A DNA stretch of 64,000 nucleotides. It comes from Halarcobacter sp. (lineage in GTDB: Bacteria; Campylobacterota; Campylobacteria; Campylobacterales; Arcobacteraceae). Position numbers and translations under genes: made by a program. The stretch lies in NCBI GenBank assembly GCA_030145305.1, contig JAQYVX010000004.1, forward strand, positions 62,001-126,000, in the 5' to 3' direction. Of the stretch, positions 1-9,240 are shown one piece after another. Under the pieces are notes generated by a model. That model saw nothing but the letters and a program-made list of their open reading frames with translations. It did not search any database and was not told the origin of the DNA. Each line of letters begins with the position of its first letter. Position 1 is the first letter of the stretch.

Positions 1-613
1 TAATTTTAACATTTTATTTTTCATAGGGGCTTATTTAGCTGGTTCTATTCCTTTTGGAATGCTTTTAGCAAGTACTTTTGCAGGTGTAAATATAAAAGAA
101 CATGGTAGTAAAAGTATTGGTGCTACAAATGTTTTAAGAGTTGTAAAAGAGACTAACCCTAGCTTAGCAAAAAAACTTAGCATCGCAACTGTTATTTTGG
201 ATGCCTTAAAAGGAACTATTGTTTTACTTATTGCTATTTCTTTAGGTGCTGAACAATCTACACTTTGGGGAATTGCAGTTTTAGCTGTGTTAGGACATTG
301 TTATTCTATTTTCTTAAGTCTTGAAGGTGGAAAAGGAGTTGCAACTGGACTTGGTGTTTTTTTAGTTTTAATTCCAATTCCTACAATCATAGGTGCAGCT
401 GTCTGGGTATTTTGTGGAAAAGTTCTAAAAATTTCATCTTTGTCATCTTTATTAGGCTTAACAGGAGTTGTAATCTCAGCAATCTTTTTAAATAACGGCT
501 TAGAAGTGGGAAGCAATGCTCCAATGTATATAATTGCCTTTGTAATATATTATAAACATATTCCAAATATAATAAGACTAGTACGAGGAGAAGAAGGCAA
601 AATAGTAAACTAA
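1..613 (+). CDS. plsY: Acyl-phosphate:glycerol-3-phosphate acyltransferase PlsY, 5' end outside window
   Basis: PlsY transfers an acyl group from acyl-phosphate to glycerol-3-phosphate, the first membrane step of phospholipid synthesis. The reading frame is open to the left edge (frame of base 2), so the true start is missing and about 203 residues are visible. The conserved PlsY motifs are present: GSIPFG near the visible N-terminus, then KEHGSKSIGATNV, then the Gly-rich EGGKGVATGLG loop. Several hydrophobic helices fit the usual polytopic fold of about 200 residues. folB follows after 15 bases, probably in the same transcript. The family call is secure; only the exact start is unknown. Confidence 0.95.
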   Translation, partial: NFNILFFIGAYLAGSIPFGMLLASTFAGVNIKEHGSKSIGATNVLRVVKETNPSLAKKLSIATVILDALKGTIVLLIAISLGAEQSTLWGIAVLAVLGHCYSIFLSLEGGKGVATGLGVFLVLIPIPTIIGAAVWVFCGKVLKISSLSSLLGLTGVVISAIFLNNGLEVGSNAPMYIIAFVIYYKHIPNIIRLVRGEEGKIVN

Positions 614-628
614 AAGAAAGAAGAACAT

Positions 629-958
629 ATGAAAATATTAATTGAAAACCTTACTTTTGACTGTATTATTGGAATACTTGATTTTGAAAGAGTAGAAGCA
701 CAAAAAGTGATGATTAATTTATCATTTAAGTATAAGTTTAAAAATGATGATTCAATTAAAAAGTCATTCATTGATTATTCTATTGTTGTAGAAGAACTTA
801 AAAATATAATGAAACAAGAAAAATTTGAACTTTTAGAAGATGCTATTATATATATTGAAAAGTATCTAAGAAAAAAATATAAAATTAAAAAACTAAAATT
901 AAAAATATCAAAACCTAATATTTTGACAGATTGCGTAGTTTCTTTACAAAATGTATAG
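629..958 (+). CDS. folB: Dihydroneopterin aldolase, FolB family
   Basis: A 109-residue cytoplasmic protein of the FolB (tunnelling-fold) family, which converts 7,8-dihydroneopterin to 6-hydroxymethyl-dihydropterin in folate synthesis. The N-terminal IGILDFE segment matches the family motif carrying the active-site Glu (here about Glu20), and a C-terminal KISKPN segment supplies the expected Lys-Pro (about Lys95). It is slightly shorter than E. coli FolB, as is common in this phylum. It follows plsY by 15 bases with an AAGAAAGAAG-type ribosome site. The family is clear; related epimerase activity cannot be excluded from sequence. Confidence 0.85.
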   Translation: MKILIENLTFDCIIGILDFERVEAQKVMINLSFKYKFKNDDSIKKSFIDYSIVVEELKNIMKQEKFELLEDAIIYIEKYLRKKYKIKKLKLKISKPNILTDCVVSLQNV

Positions 959-1220
959 TTCTTTTGAAAACAAATATAATATAATAAATCTCTATATTAA
1001 AAGATATTTTGGCTATTATTTTTCTGTTATCTTTTTATTAACTTAAAATTAACCTAAAATCTGTAAAAAAACTCTAATTTAAGAAAACTTTAAATTTCAC
1101 TAATGTATGATAAGCGTAACGGTCTTCCGGAATAGTATTTAGTACTTGCATTTATGTAAGATTAAATCGTTCGCGCATCCGGCAAAACTGAATATAACAC
1201 AAAACCTAGGAGAACAAAAC
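959..1220 (+). promoter_or_regulatory. Promoter and long 5' leader of first porin gene
   Basis: This is the largest gene-free stretch in the window. A TATGAT -10 box at 1106-1111 predicts transcription from about 1118, which leaves a leader of about 100 nt before the porin ATG at 1221. The leader is less AT-rich than its surroundings. It has a short hairpin (CTTGCA 1145-1150, loop TTTA, TGTAAG 1155-1160) and two CCGG boxes near 1127 and 1181. The ribosome site AGGAGA is at 1209-1214. Nothing else recognisable lies between folB and this promoter. Confidence 0.5.
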
Positions 1221-2381
1221 ATGAAAAAATTCGCAAAAATGAGTTTAGTAGCAGCTGTAGCTGTAGCTGGAACTGTAGCATCTGCACAACCTTTAGCAGA
1301 AGCAATCAAAAACGTAGATGTATCTGGTACAGTAGTATATAGATATGATGATAGAAATTATGATGCAAGTAGTGCAGCTACTGCAAAAGGTGATTTATCA
1401 AAAAACAACTATAAAATTGCTATAACTGCAAAATCTAAAGTAAATGATGATGTTACTGCTGTAACTAGATTTATTGTTGGTTCATCAACTGATGCTGGTT
1501 TTGTTGGACTTGATTATGTTTCAGGTGCTGATGGACAAGCTGATGTTACTTTATCAAATGTTTATTTCTCATACACTGGTATTGCAAATACTACTGTTAA
1601 TGTAGGTAAACAAGGGTTAACTACTCCTTGGACTGTAGCTATTGATTCTGATGGAAATGAGCAAACTGGTACTGGTATCCTTGCTTTAACAAACGTTGGT
1701 CCTGTTACAATTGCAGGTGCATACTTCAACCAACATAATCTTAATGCATCAGGTGAAGCAAAAACTCTTCTTAAAGGTTATGAAGATATTGCAACTTTAG
1801 GTGTAATGGGAAATATTGGACCTGTAGCTCTTGATGCATGGTATTTAGATATGGATGATGTATTTGATTCATTTACACTTGGAGTATCTTCTAAAATTGA
1901 TTTAGATGCTGTACAATTAACTCTTGGTGCTAGACATACTGAATTAGATTTAGATGGTAGTAGCAAAGATAATTCATTAACTAAAATTATGTTAGGTGCT
2001 AAAATGGGAATTTTTGGTGCAAAACTTAACTATGGTTGGACTGATTCAGATGGTGGTTTAACAGCACTTGATAATGATGCAAAAACTGGTATGCAAGGTT
2101 GGACTGTTCAATTAAATGGTGTTGCAGATGCTGAGTATTTACAAGTTGGAGTAAATGCACAAGTTCTTGATAGTTTAAATTTAGCAGTTAACTACCACAA
2201 ATTAGATAAAGAAATAGGTAATAGTGATTTTACTGATGAAGAACTTTATCTTCAAGCTACATACAAAATGTCTAAAAACTTTGGTGGATACCTTAGATTT
2301 GGTCAAAATGAATTTGAACATGTTGGTGATAAAGATCAAGATGGTACAATTGGAAGAATTCAAGTACAATACTCTTTCTAA
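1221..2381 (+). CDS. Major outer-membrane porin, Campylobacter MOMP-like (copy 1)
   Basis: A 386-residue outer-membrane beta-barrel porin. I chose the ATG at 1221 because AGGAGA lies 7 bases upstream and it gives a clean signal peptide (MKKFAKMSLVAA, cleavage after VASA). The longer open frame from 1146 would put non-signal sequence in front. The mature protein begins QPLAEAIKNVDVSGT, then alternates amphipathic strands with Asp/Gly-rich loops and ends in a terminal aromatic (VQYSF), the barrel-assembly signal. It is paralogous to the porin at 4366-5487, sharing the signal peptide, mature N-terminus and C-terminus. A strong terminator follows. It probably provides general diffusion of small solutes. 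Confidence 0.9.
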   Translation: MKKFAKMSLVAAVAVAGTVASAQPLAEAIKNVDVSGTVVYRYDDRNYDASSAATAKGDLSKNNYKIAITAKSKVNDDVTAVTRFIVGSSTDAGFVGLDYVSGADGQADVTLSNVYFSYTGIANTTVNVGKQGLTTPWTVAIDSDGNEQTGTGILALTNVGPVTIAGAYFNQHNLNASGEAKTLLKGYEDIATLGVMGNIGPVALDAWYLDMDDVFDSFTLGVSSKIDLDAVQLTLGARHTELDLDGSSKDNSLTKIMLGAKMGIFGAKLNYGWTDSDGGLTALDNDAKTGMQGWTVQLNGVADAEYLQVGVNAQVLDSLNLAVNYHKLDKEIGNSDFTDEELYLQATYKMSKNFGGYLRFGQNEFEHVGDKDQDGTIGRIQVQYSF

Positions 2382-2406
2382 TAAGAGAATTTACTTAAAT
2401 TTCCTA

Positions 2407-2439
2407 AAGGCTAGAGAATTTTCTCTAGCCTTTTTTTTT
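2407..2439 (+). terminator. Rho-independent terminator of first porin
   Basis: A GC-containing stem of about 10 bp (2407-2416 with 2423-2432) encloses a small loop and runs into nine Ts at 2431-2439. It sits 25 bases after the porin stop codon, as expected for a highly expressed single-gene transcript. Confidence 0.9.
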
Positions 2440-2464
2440 ACTAAAATATTATTTAACTTATTTA

Positions 2465-2473
2465 TGCTAAAAT
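2465..2473 (+). promoter_or_regulatory. Extended -10 promoter of cytochrome/prfB pair
   Basis: TG at 2465-2466, one spacer base, then TAAAAT at 2468-2473. It lies 26 bases before the cytochrome ATG and just after the porin terminator. No -35 box is visible, as is usual for the housekeeping sigma factor in this phylum. Confidence 0.6.
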
Positions 2474-2499
2474 ATCCTTAATTAAAAAAAAGGATATAA

Positions 2500-3162
2500 A
2501 TGAAACTTCTACCAAGCTTAATCTTCACTTCTATTTTAACACTAAGCCTTGCTCACGCGCAAACAACAATGTGTTTTAAAGAAAATCATAAATCAATAAG
2601 CACAATTGAGACTACATCACTAAATGGTGGAGAATGTCAAAACCAAAAATCTGTACAAGATATGAAAAAAGAGGGTTGGAGTGTTGCTGATATAGATATT
2701 AGTAAAACAGAAAATGGTTCTAATTATATATATATTTTCAAAAAAGAAGAACTTGTTTTATCTTCAGTAAATGAAAAAGCCCTAGAAGAAAAGATTCTTC
2801 AAAGATTAGAAGAAAGAAAAACTTTAGAGCTTGCAACAAAGAAAAAAGAAGTAAAAATGAGAATGTCAAAAGATGGTAAAAAACTATATATAAACAAATG
2901 CCAAAGCTGTCATGGTGAAAATGCAAATGAAATATATGGAACATCACGAGCTTTAACAGAACTTAACTTTTTTGATTTTAAAACAACTCTTAGAGATTAT
3001 GGCTTAGGTGAATATGATAGAGGACAAGCTTTTGTTATGCTTCCTTATGCAAATCTTATGGATTCAAGAGATGTTAAAAATGTTTATTCTTATATCAATA
3101 GTTTAAAACCAAAAGAAAATCAAAAAGATACTCAAAAAGAAATAATTGAAGAAGCAAAATAA
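2500..3162 (+). CDS. Periplasmic monohaem c-type cytochrome
   Basis: A 220-residue protein with an N-terminal signal peptide (MKLLPSLIFTSILT, cleavage after AHA). It has one haem c attachment site, CQSCH at about residues 134-138, and a candidate axial Met in the C-terminal VMLPY segment. Residues 25-90 form a small Cys-containing domain that I do not recognise. A charged, Lys/Glu-rich linker (about 85-125) joins it to the cytochrome. It presumably carries electrons or senses redox state in the periplasm; the partner is unknown. prfB starts 3 bases after its stop, so the two are co-transcribed, with no obvious functional link. Confidence 0.8.
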   Translation: MKLLPSLIFTSILTLSLAHAQTTMCFKENHKSISTIETTSLNGGECQNQKSVQDMKKEGWSVADIDISKTENGSNYIYIFKKEELVLSSVNEKALEEKILQRLEERKTLELATKKKEVKMRMSKDGKKLYINKCQSCHGENANEIYGTSRALTELNFFDFKTTLRDYGLGEYDRGQAFVMLPYANLMDSRDVKNVYSYINSLKPKENQKDTQKEIIEEAK

Positions 3163-3165
3163 TAT

Positions 3166-4263
3166 ATGGATGCTTACGAATATTCAGAGCTATTAAAACT
3201 TCTTAATACAAAGTTAGAAAATATTAGAAATATCTTAAAGCCTGAAGCTTTATCTTCAAGGCTAAATGAGATTAATGAATTAGAATCTAAACAAGATTTT
3301 TGGAATGATGTTGAGAATGCTACAAAAATAGGTATTGAAAAAAATAGACTTCTTTCAAAATTAAATAAATTTAATAAAGCAAATGAAGCATTAAGTGCTA
3401 CGAATGAACTTTATGAATTAGCTCAAGAAGATAGAGATGATGAGACTCTTGAACTATTGCATGAAGAATCAAAAGACTTAGATGAACTGATTAAATCAAC
3501 TGAAATATCTGTTATGCTTTCAAGTCCTGATGATATTTCAAATGCTATTATTTCTATTCACCCAGGAGCTGGGGGTACAGAGTCACAAGATTGGGCAGCC
3601 ATGCTTTATAGAATGTACATAAGATGGGCTGAGAGACAAAATTTCAAAATAGAACTTCTTGATTATCAAGATGGTGAAGAAGCAGGAATCAAAGATGTAT
3701 CTTTTATTATAAAAGGTGAAAATGCTTACGGATATTTGAAAACTGAAAATGGAATACATAGACTAGTTCGTATTTCACCTTTTGATTCAAATGCAAAAAG
3801 ACATACCTCTTTTGCTTCAGTGATGGTAAGTCCAGAGATTGATGATAATATTGATATTGTGATTGAAGATAAAGATATTAGAATTGATACATATCGAGCA
3901 AGTGGAGCTGGTGGACAACATGTTAATAAAACAGAATCAGCAATTAGAATTACACATATTGCTACAAATATTGTAGTTCAATGTCAAAATGATAGATCAC
4001 AGCATAAAAATAAAGCAAGTGCTATGAAAATGCTAAAATCGAGATTATATGAATATGAACTTGAACTTCAACAAGCTTCTAAAGATGGAGTTGAAAAAAG
4101 TGATATTGGGTGGGGACATCAAATTCGTTCTTATGTCATGCAACCATACCAACAAGTAAAAGATACAAGAAGTAATACTGGATATTCAAATGTAGATGCA
4201 ATTTTAGATGGAGATATTACAAAAATAATAGAAGATGTTTTAATAGCACAATCTTCAAAATAA
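3166..4263 (+). CDS. prfB: Peptide chain release factor 2
   Basis: RF2 recognises UGA and UAA stop codons and triggers peptide release on the ribosome. The protein is 365 residues, normal length. It has the SPF stop-codon recognition tripeptide at 204-206 and the catalytic GGQ at 249-251 inside GAGGQHVNK. The frame runs uninterrupted from the ATG, so the autoregulatory +1 frameshift found in many bacterial prfB genes is absent here. It starts 3 bases after the cytochrome gene, with no separate promoter visible. Confidence 0.97.
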   Translation: MDAYEYSELLKLLNTKLENIRNILKPEALSSRLNEINELESKQDFWNDVENATKIGIEKNRLLSKLNKFNKANEALSATNELYELAQEDRDDETLELLHEESKDLDELIKSTEISVMLSSPDDISNAIISIHPGAGGTESQDWAAMLYRMYIRWAERQNFKIELLDYQDGEEAGIKDVSFIIKGENAYGYLKTENGIHRLVRISPFDSNAKRHTSFASVMVSPEIDDNIDIVIEDKDIRIDTYRASGAGGQHVNKTESAIRITHIATNIVVQCQNDRSQHKNKASAMKMLKSRLYEYELELQQASKDGVEKSDIGWGHQIRSYVMQPYQQVKDTRSNTGYSNVDAILDGDITKIIEDVLIAQSSK

Positions 4264-4324
4264 CAATTAATTATATAAATTGTTTACTTTATATGCAAAA
4301 TTTTAGAAAAAATTAAAAAAATTA

Positions 4325-4333
4325 TGGCATAAT
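4325..4333 (+). promoter_or_regulatory. Extended -10 promoter of second porin
   Basis: TG at 4325-4326, one base, then CATAAT at 4328-4333, in an A/T-rich region between prfB and the second porin. The predicted start near 4340 gives a leader of about 26 nt, much shorter than that of the first porin. Confidence 0.6.
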
Positions 4334-4365
4334 CTTTTTCAACACAAAACATAAAAGGAAATTAA

Positions 4366-5487
4366 ATGACAAAAATTGTAAAAATGAGTTTAATAGCTGC
4401 AATCGCGGTAGCTGGAACAACTGCATCTGCTCAACCACTAGCAGAAGCAATTAAGAATGTAGACGTATCAGGAACTGCTGCATACAGATATAATGATTAT
4501 GAGCCATCAAACTCTACATCTAATAACTATAAAGTAGCAATAGATTTAAAATCAAAAGTTAATGATGATGTTACTTTTAATACAAGAATCCAAGCAGGTA
4601 AAGAGGGTTCTACAGCAAATGCTAGTTTAAATACTTCAAATGCTGCAGATACTAATCTTGATATTGAAGTATCTGAAGTTAACTTTGTTTATACAGGTGT
4701 AAATAATTTAGCTGTTACTGTTGGTAAACAAGCTATTGCTACTCCATGGACTGTTGCTAGAGATGCAATGGGTGATGAACAAACTGGTACAGGTGCTTTA
4801 GCAGTTTATAATGTTGGTCCTGTTACATTAGTTGGGGCATACTTTAATCAAACTAACTTTAATAACTCTGGAGATATAACTACTCTTACAAACGGTAGCG
4901 ATGATATTTATGTTCTTGGAGCAATGGGTTCATTCTCAGGTGTATCTGTTGACGCATTTTATGCTGATTTAAATGATGTTTTTGATTCTTACACAGTAGG
5001 TGTATCTGGAAACTTTGATCTTGGAAGTGTTTCATTATCTCCATTTGCTAGATACTCTTCTTTAGATTTAGATGCTGCAAGTAATGATAATGCTTTATGG
5101 CAATTAGGTCTAGGTGCAAAAATGGGAATATTCTCTGCATTTGCAGCTTATGGTGAAAGTGATGACGAAGGTGGAGTAGTATATATTGATTCAGGTTCAA
5201 AAACAAATATGGATTACCACTGGAGAATAACTGCTGGAGGTCAAGCTGATGCAGCATATACATATATTCATGCAACTGCAGATGTAACAGAAAAAGTAAA
5301 TGTAGGTCTTTTTTACTCTGATGCAGATTATGATACAGCAGGGGATAATGACGCAAATGAAGTTTATGGACAAGTTAAATATAAAATGTCAAACAACTTC
5401 ACTACTTACGTAAGATATGGTCAATTAGATGTTGATGGATCTAGTAAAGCTAATATGGGTAGAGTTCACGTTCAATACTCTTTCTAA
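4366..5487 (+). CDS. Major outer-membrane porin, MOMP-like (copy 2)
   Basis: A 373-residue porin paralogous to the one at 1221-2381. The signal peptide (MTKIVKMSLIAAIAVAG, cleavage after ASA) is followed by the same mature start (QPLAEAIKNVDVSGT), and the protein ends in VHVQYSF, the typical C-terminal barrel signature. Similarity is highest at both ends and around the GKQ.ATPWTVA.D segment; loop regions differ in length and sequence, as expected for surface loops. The ribosome site is AAAGGA, 7 bases before the ATG. It has its own promoter and terminator, so the two porins can be expressed independently. Confidence 0.9.
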   Translation: MTKIVKMSLIAAIAVAGTTASAQPLAEAIKNVDVSGTAAYRYNDYEPSNSTSNNYKVAIDLKSKVNDDVTFNTRIQAGKEGSTANASLNTSNAADTNLDIEVSEVNFVYTGVNNLAVTVGKQAIATPWTVARDAMGDEQTGTGALAVYNVGPVTLVGAYFNQTNFNNSGDITTLTNGSDDIYVLGAMGSFSGVSVDAFYADLNDVFDSYTVGVSGNFDLGSVSLSPFARYSSLDLDAASNDNALWQLGLGAKMGIFSAFAAYGESDDEGGVVYIDSGSKTNMDYHWRITAGGQADAAYTYIHATADVTEKVNVGLFYSDADYDTAGDNDANEVYGQVKYKMSNNFTTYVRYGQLDVDGSSKANMGRVHVQYSF

Positions 5488-5511
5488 TCATTTAGAAATA
5501 AATAATAATAA

Positions 5512-5544
5512 AAAGCTTAGAGATTTTATCTCTAAGCTTTTTTT
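5512..5544. terminator. Bidirectional terminator between porin 2 and addB
   Basis: A perfect 12-bp stem (5512-5523 with 5529-5540) with a 5-base loop. A T-run follows on the plus strand (5538-5544), and the complementary A-rich tract before it gives a U-rich tail on the minus strand. It serves the convergent porin and addB transcripts. Confidence 0.88.
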
Positions 5545-5582
5545 ATGTAAAAATAATAAGTATTTTATTATTTAAGAATATA

Positions 5583-8039
5583 TCAATTTTTATTACAAAT
5601 TATTTTGTAAATACAATATTGACAGATTTGGTTATTATCACATTTATTAAAATTAATACTTGTAGTTTTAATTTTATCTTCATTAGGAAGTTGTGTTTCA
5701 CTATTAGCAATATTTATGTTTCGAAAAGTAGCAAATATATTTTTTAGTAATTCTAATTTTTCATCTAAAACTACCTCTTCTAAAAGTTTCATATTATGTA
5801 AATCATAATAAAAAGTTTTTATATTTGAAGTTTTATATAAAGCTTCAACTGCCAAATAATAAAATTCTAATTGAAAATCTACTGCTGATTCATATGTTTT
5901 TTTTGTATTTATTTTTATATTATTTGAAGTCTTATAATCTAAGACATAATATATTTCATCATTTTTATTTACTAATTTATCAATTCTATCAATATTTCCA
6001 CGAAGTTTTATTCCTTCAAATTCTATTAAAAATGCTTTTTCTAAATCTATAATTTTATAGCCTGAATTAAATCTTTCATTTTCAATCTCTACAAAATCTT
6101 TTAATTTTCTTTTCCAAATTTCTAAATCTAGATTCAAAAATGAATTTGCACTTCTTTTTGTATCAAATATCTCTAAAAGTTTTTCATATGACCTATTTTC
6201 TTGCTTATAATAAGCTTCTAAACTACTGTGAACAATATTCCCAAGTTCATAACCCTTTGGCTTAAGTGATATATCATGCTCTTTAATTTTTAAGATATGG
6301 TTAAAATAGTATTTTCTTTTACATTCCAAATACTCTTTTAAAGAACTAGCACTCCAAACAATTTTTGATAAATCAATATCAATAATAATATCATTAGAAA
6401 AGTGTTCAAGTTTTTTATTTGCATATAAAATATGCTTATATGAATTATCATAAAGTCTTTCGTCTATTTGCATATTAAAAAGAGTATTTGCAAATCTTGA
6501 AATTTGTTCACTATCATTTTTTACATATGAGATATATACAAAGTTAGAGTTTGAAATTAATCTTTCATAATAGTACTTTTGTAAATTTTCTCTGTCTAAT
6601 TTTGTTGGTAAATTTACTTTTTCTTTTAAGGAAGTAGATAAAAATTTATCTTTGACACTTCTTTTTGGTATTTGATTTTCGTTGAAATCACAAATTATAA
6701 TTGCATCAAAATTTATCATTCTACTTTCAAGAACACCCATTACTGTTATTTTTCCAGAGTTTACATCATCAAGTGAGATTTGAGAAATTTTCTGATGTAA
6801 AATTTTGTATGCATCTTTTAGCAGTATTTTTTCATTTGAAGAGAATATAAGCTTATAAAATCTATAAATTAACTCTTTTAATTTCTCACTTAATTCTACA
6901 TTTTGATTATTTTCTATTTTATTTTCTTCTTTTATTGCTAAAAAATATTCACATATTTGTTCAAATATTTCAGGACTTAAATTTTTATTCCAATTTGTTT
7001 TAAATAAAGAATCAATAAATTCTTTTTCAAGTTCTAAAAATGTAATATTTTCTATATTTTTTATTTCTTGCTCATTCATATATAAATAAATTGCATCAAC
7101 TATTTTATAAAGTTTTGTAGTATAGATATTTAAGCCCATTGCATAGTTAAAATAGCCTTCTTCATCATAAATCGATATGGTACTAGTAAAACTCTCATCT
7201 GGCAAGATTAGAGCTATTTTTGATGGATTAATGCCATTGTTTACCAAAGTAGTAATTGATTTTTTGATAAAAGCTAATTGATTAGTTCTTGAAGAGAAAC
7301 CTTTTATTTCAACATTTTTTTGTTTTTCTTCTGTATTTATGTTTCTTAACTCTTTTTTTTCTAAAATTTCCTTTTTAGAAAAGTTAATTTTATATTGAAA
7401 ATTTAAAGCAAGTTCTAAACCATGATTAATAAATTTCTCTATTGATTTTTTATTATAGGTATTATATACAAAGTTTATTTCTAAATTTGTTATATTAGAA
7501 ATTGCTTTTATAATTTCAAATTCAAAAGATGTAAAGTAACCTTCAAAATATATTTCTATATTTGAATATCTTTTTACAAAATCTTCATTTATTTTATAAA
7601 ATTCCAACATATTGATTCTATCAATAGCTGAATTTTTTTCTAAAATTTTTAGATAATTCTTTTTAATATTTTTTAATATTGTCAAATGTTCTGTATAAAA
7701 CTCATAAGTATCTTCACTAGTTAAATCTTCTATATTTACATTTTCACTAGTTAGTTCTAAAAAAAATCTATAAATATAATCACTTTGTTTTATAAATTGC
7801 AAAAAATTTGAAGAAATACCAAGACTTTTTAGATTTACTTCTTGTACTGCTTCTTTTAAATATAAAAATCTTTCTTCTTCATCTATTAGTTTTTTATTTT
7901 CGAAAAGTAAAGATTTTTTAAAGAATTCATCTATTGTATTAATTGAGGGTAAAAGAGTATTAAACTCTTTTTGGGAGTTTATATACTCTCGTATAGATCT
8001 ATGAGTTGGAAAAACTAAAAGTTTTAGATTAGATGGCAT
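5583..8039 (-). CDS. addB: AddB-like recombination nuclease subunit (PD-(D/E)XK, Fe-S)
   Basis: An 818-residue protein resembling AddB, the partner of AddA in the AddAB helicase-nuclease that resects double-strand breaks. The C-terminal third holds a RecB-type nuclease: GNIDRIDK followed by LDYKT (about residue 700) gives the catalytic Asp and Lys. A split cysteine set (ECKRK near 570; C-X5-C-X2-C-X5-C at the extreme C-terminus) would bind a 4Fe-4S cluster. The N-terminal half is helicase-like but I find no intact Walker A motif, so it is probably not an active motor. Its start overlaps the FixH-like gene by 11 bases, at the end of the cbb3 operon. No addA is adjacent. Confidence 0.8.
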   Translation of the reverse strand: MPSNLKLLVFPTHRSIREYINSQKEFNTLLPSINTIDEFFKKSLLFENKKLIDEEERFLYLKEAVQEVNLKSLGISSNFLQFIKQSDYIYRFFLELTSENVNIEDLTSEDTYEFYTEHLTILKNIKKNYLKILEKNSAIDRINMLEFYKINEDFVKRYSNIEIYFEGYFTSFEFEIIKAISNITNLEINFVYNTYNKKSIEKFINHGLELALNFQYKINFSKKEILEKKELRNINTEEKQKNVEIKGFSSRTNQLAFIKKSITTLVNNGINPSKIALILPDESFTSTISIYDEEGYFNYAMGLNIYTTKLYKIVDAIYLYMNEQEIKNIENITFLELEKEFIDSLFKTNWNKNLSPEIFEQICEYFLAIKEENKIENNQNVELSEKLKELIYRFYKLIFSSNEKILLKDAYKILHQKISQISLDDVNSGKITVMGVLESRMINFDAIIICDFNENQIPKRSVKDKFLSTSLKEKVNLPTKLDRENLQKYYYERLISNSNFVYISYVKNDSEQISRFANTLFNMQIDERLYDNSYKHILYANKKLEHFSNDIIIDIDLSKIVWSASSLKEYLECKRKYYFNHILKIKEHDISLKPKGYELGNIVHSSLEAYYKQENRSYEKLLEIFDTKRSANSFLNLDLEIWKRKLKDFVEIENERFNSGYKIIDLEKAFLIEFEGIKLRGNIDRIDKLVNKNDEIYYVLDYKTSNNIKINTKKTYESAVDFQLEFYYLAVEALYKTSNIKTFYYDLHNMKLLEEVVLDEKLELLKNIFATFRNINIANSETQLPNEDKIKTTSINFNKCDNNQICQYCIYKIICNKN

Positions 8040-8589
8040 TTGATTTTATATAAAAATATCCAATATCATTTCCAATTATAATTTGTCCAGTGATATTCCA
8101 GTTTCCTTTTAATCCTAAATCAACATTTAAAGTATTGATTCCTTCTTTTGTATTAAAATTTTCTTCTGTAAAATCCATAGTATTGCCATGATTTGTTGGC
8201 CTAGATAGCCTTAATTTAATTTTTATATCTTTTATTAATTGTTTACTTTGTTTTTCTTTTACTGATATTACAATATCATTATTTCCAAGTTTAAAAGTAT
8301 TTTTATGTAATGACTTTTCCTCTATAACTCTTTGTCCTAGAAACATATCTTTATAAACAAGTCCAAAATCTTTTTCATTTATTTTTATATTAAAGTTAAA
8401 TTTTTTTTCAAAATTATTGTTAGATTCAACAATTTTATTATAATCTCTATCCACATCATGATACGAAGCCATAAATGTTTCATCTTTTTGAATAGGTACT
8501 TTTATTGCAGAATTTATAGTCCAAACAATCATTCCAAAAGTAAAAGAAAAGATTCCTATAAATAAAAGTGGCCAGTAGTTTCTTTTCAT
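8029..8589 (-). CDS. FixH-like membrane protein
   Basis: A 186-residue protein with one N-terminal membrane helix (about 8-28, containing WPLLFIGIFSFTFG) and a periplasmic domain. The LSRPTNHG segment is typical of FixH, a protein linked to maturation of cbb3 oxidase (the CcoGHIS set). Its place six genes after ccoN in the same transcript supports that role. It is longer than the minimal FixH in the region just after the membrane helix. The precise biochemical role of FixH is not established in general; copper delivery or assembly is usually inferred. Confidence 0.72.
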   Translation of the reverse strand: MKRNYWPLLFIGIFSFTFGMIVWTINSAIKVPIQKDETFMASYHDVDRDYNKIVESNNNFEKKFNFNIKINEKDFGLVYKDMFLGQRVIEEKSLHKNTFKLGNNDIVISVKEKQSKQLIKDIKIKLRLSRPTNHGNTMDFTEENFNTKEGINTLNVDLGLKGNWNITGQIIIGNDIGYFYIKSNAI

Positions 8590-8613
8590 ATTTTTATTAT
8601 CCTATTTTTTCTT

Positions 8614-9240
8614 CTATTTTTTACGTCTTAACATAGCATAAGAATAAAGTAAAATTCCTATTACAACTAAAGTATACATAAAAACTTTCCAAATAGTTCC
8701 TGCAACTTTTCCAGAACTTCCAATACTTGATTCTAGTTCTATATTTTTTGATTGGGCAATTGTATCAGCAATTGCAGCATATCCATTTAGTAAAGAAGCA
8801 CTAGCTTTTGCAAAAGTTGAATTTTTATCTTTTGAAGCAAGCAATGGTACAACATAACCATTTAAAATATCATTTTTATCAATTACTTCTTTTAATTTTG
8901 AAGATACAATTAAATTTACGTGAGTGTCTTCTATAGCCATAGTTAATAAGACATAAGGCTTTACTAAAGTTTTAGTAATTGAAGCTTCATAATCCTTGAT
9001 ATATTTAATTTTATCTTTTGTAGATATATTTTTTTCTAAACCTAAAGAAGTTTTAGCATAAACATATATATTTACACCTAATTTTGATTGAGCCTCATTT
9101 CCGATTTCATTTACTTTAACTATTGTTCTTGGATCTATTAATCCATCATCACTTAAAATAAATTTAGTAGCGTAAATATTTGTAGATAAAAAAAGTAGCA
9201 GTGAAAACACTGCTACTTTGAAAATGTTAAGATTCTTCAT
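8614..9240 (-). CDS. TPM-domain-like periplasmic protein anchored at its C-terminus
   Basis: A 208-residue protein with an N-terminal signal sequence (residues 1-24, ending in NIYA), a soluble domain at about 25-175 that resembles the TPM fold, and one C-terminal membrane helix (about 180-200) followed by RRKK, which suggests a cytoplasmic tail. TPM domains occur in diverse periplasmic proteins, some tied to photosystem or respiratory complex repair. Here the operon position suggests a role in oxidase assembly or quality control, which is inference. Its ATG overlaps the stop codon of the 30-residue ORF upstream (TAATG), implying translational coupling. Confidence 0.6.
   Translation of the reverse strand: MKNLNIFKVAVFSLLLFLSTNIYATKFILSDDGLIDPRTIVKVNEIGNEAQSKLGVNIYVYAKTSLGLEKNISTKDKIKYIKDYEASITKTLVKPYVLLTMAIEDTHVNLIVSSKLKEVIDKNDILNGYVVPLLASKDKNSTFAKASASLLNGYAAIADTIAQSKNIELESSIGSSGKVAGTIWKVFMYTLVVIGILLYSYAMLRRKK

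Noticed and set aside
1146-1220. N-terminal extension of the first porin frame
   Set aside because: It precedes an excellent ribosome site and signal peptide at 1221 and lies in the predicted leader RNA.
3166-3300. Programmed frameshift in prfB
   Set aside because: The frame is continuous from ATG to the end; no in-frame UGA or slippery site is needed.
5048-5356. Minus-strand ORF rich in Leu/His inside the second porin
   Set aside because: It is an antisense shadow of an Asp/Gly-rich repetitive coding sequence, with no ribosome site or family resemblance. Similar Leu-rich shadows (for example in trxB, frdA and the GNAT/hydrolase gene) were dropped for the same reason.
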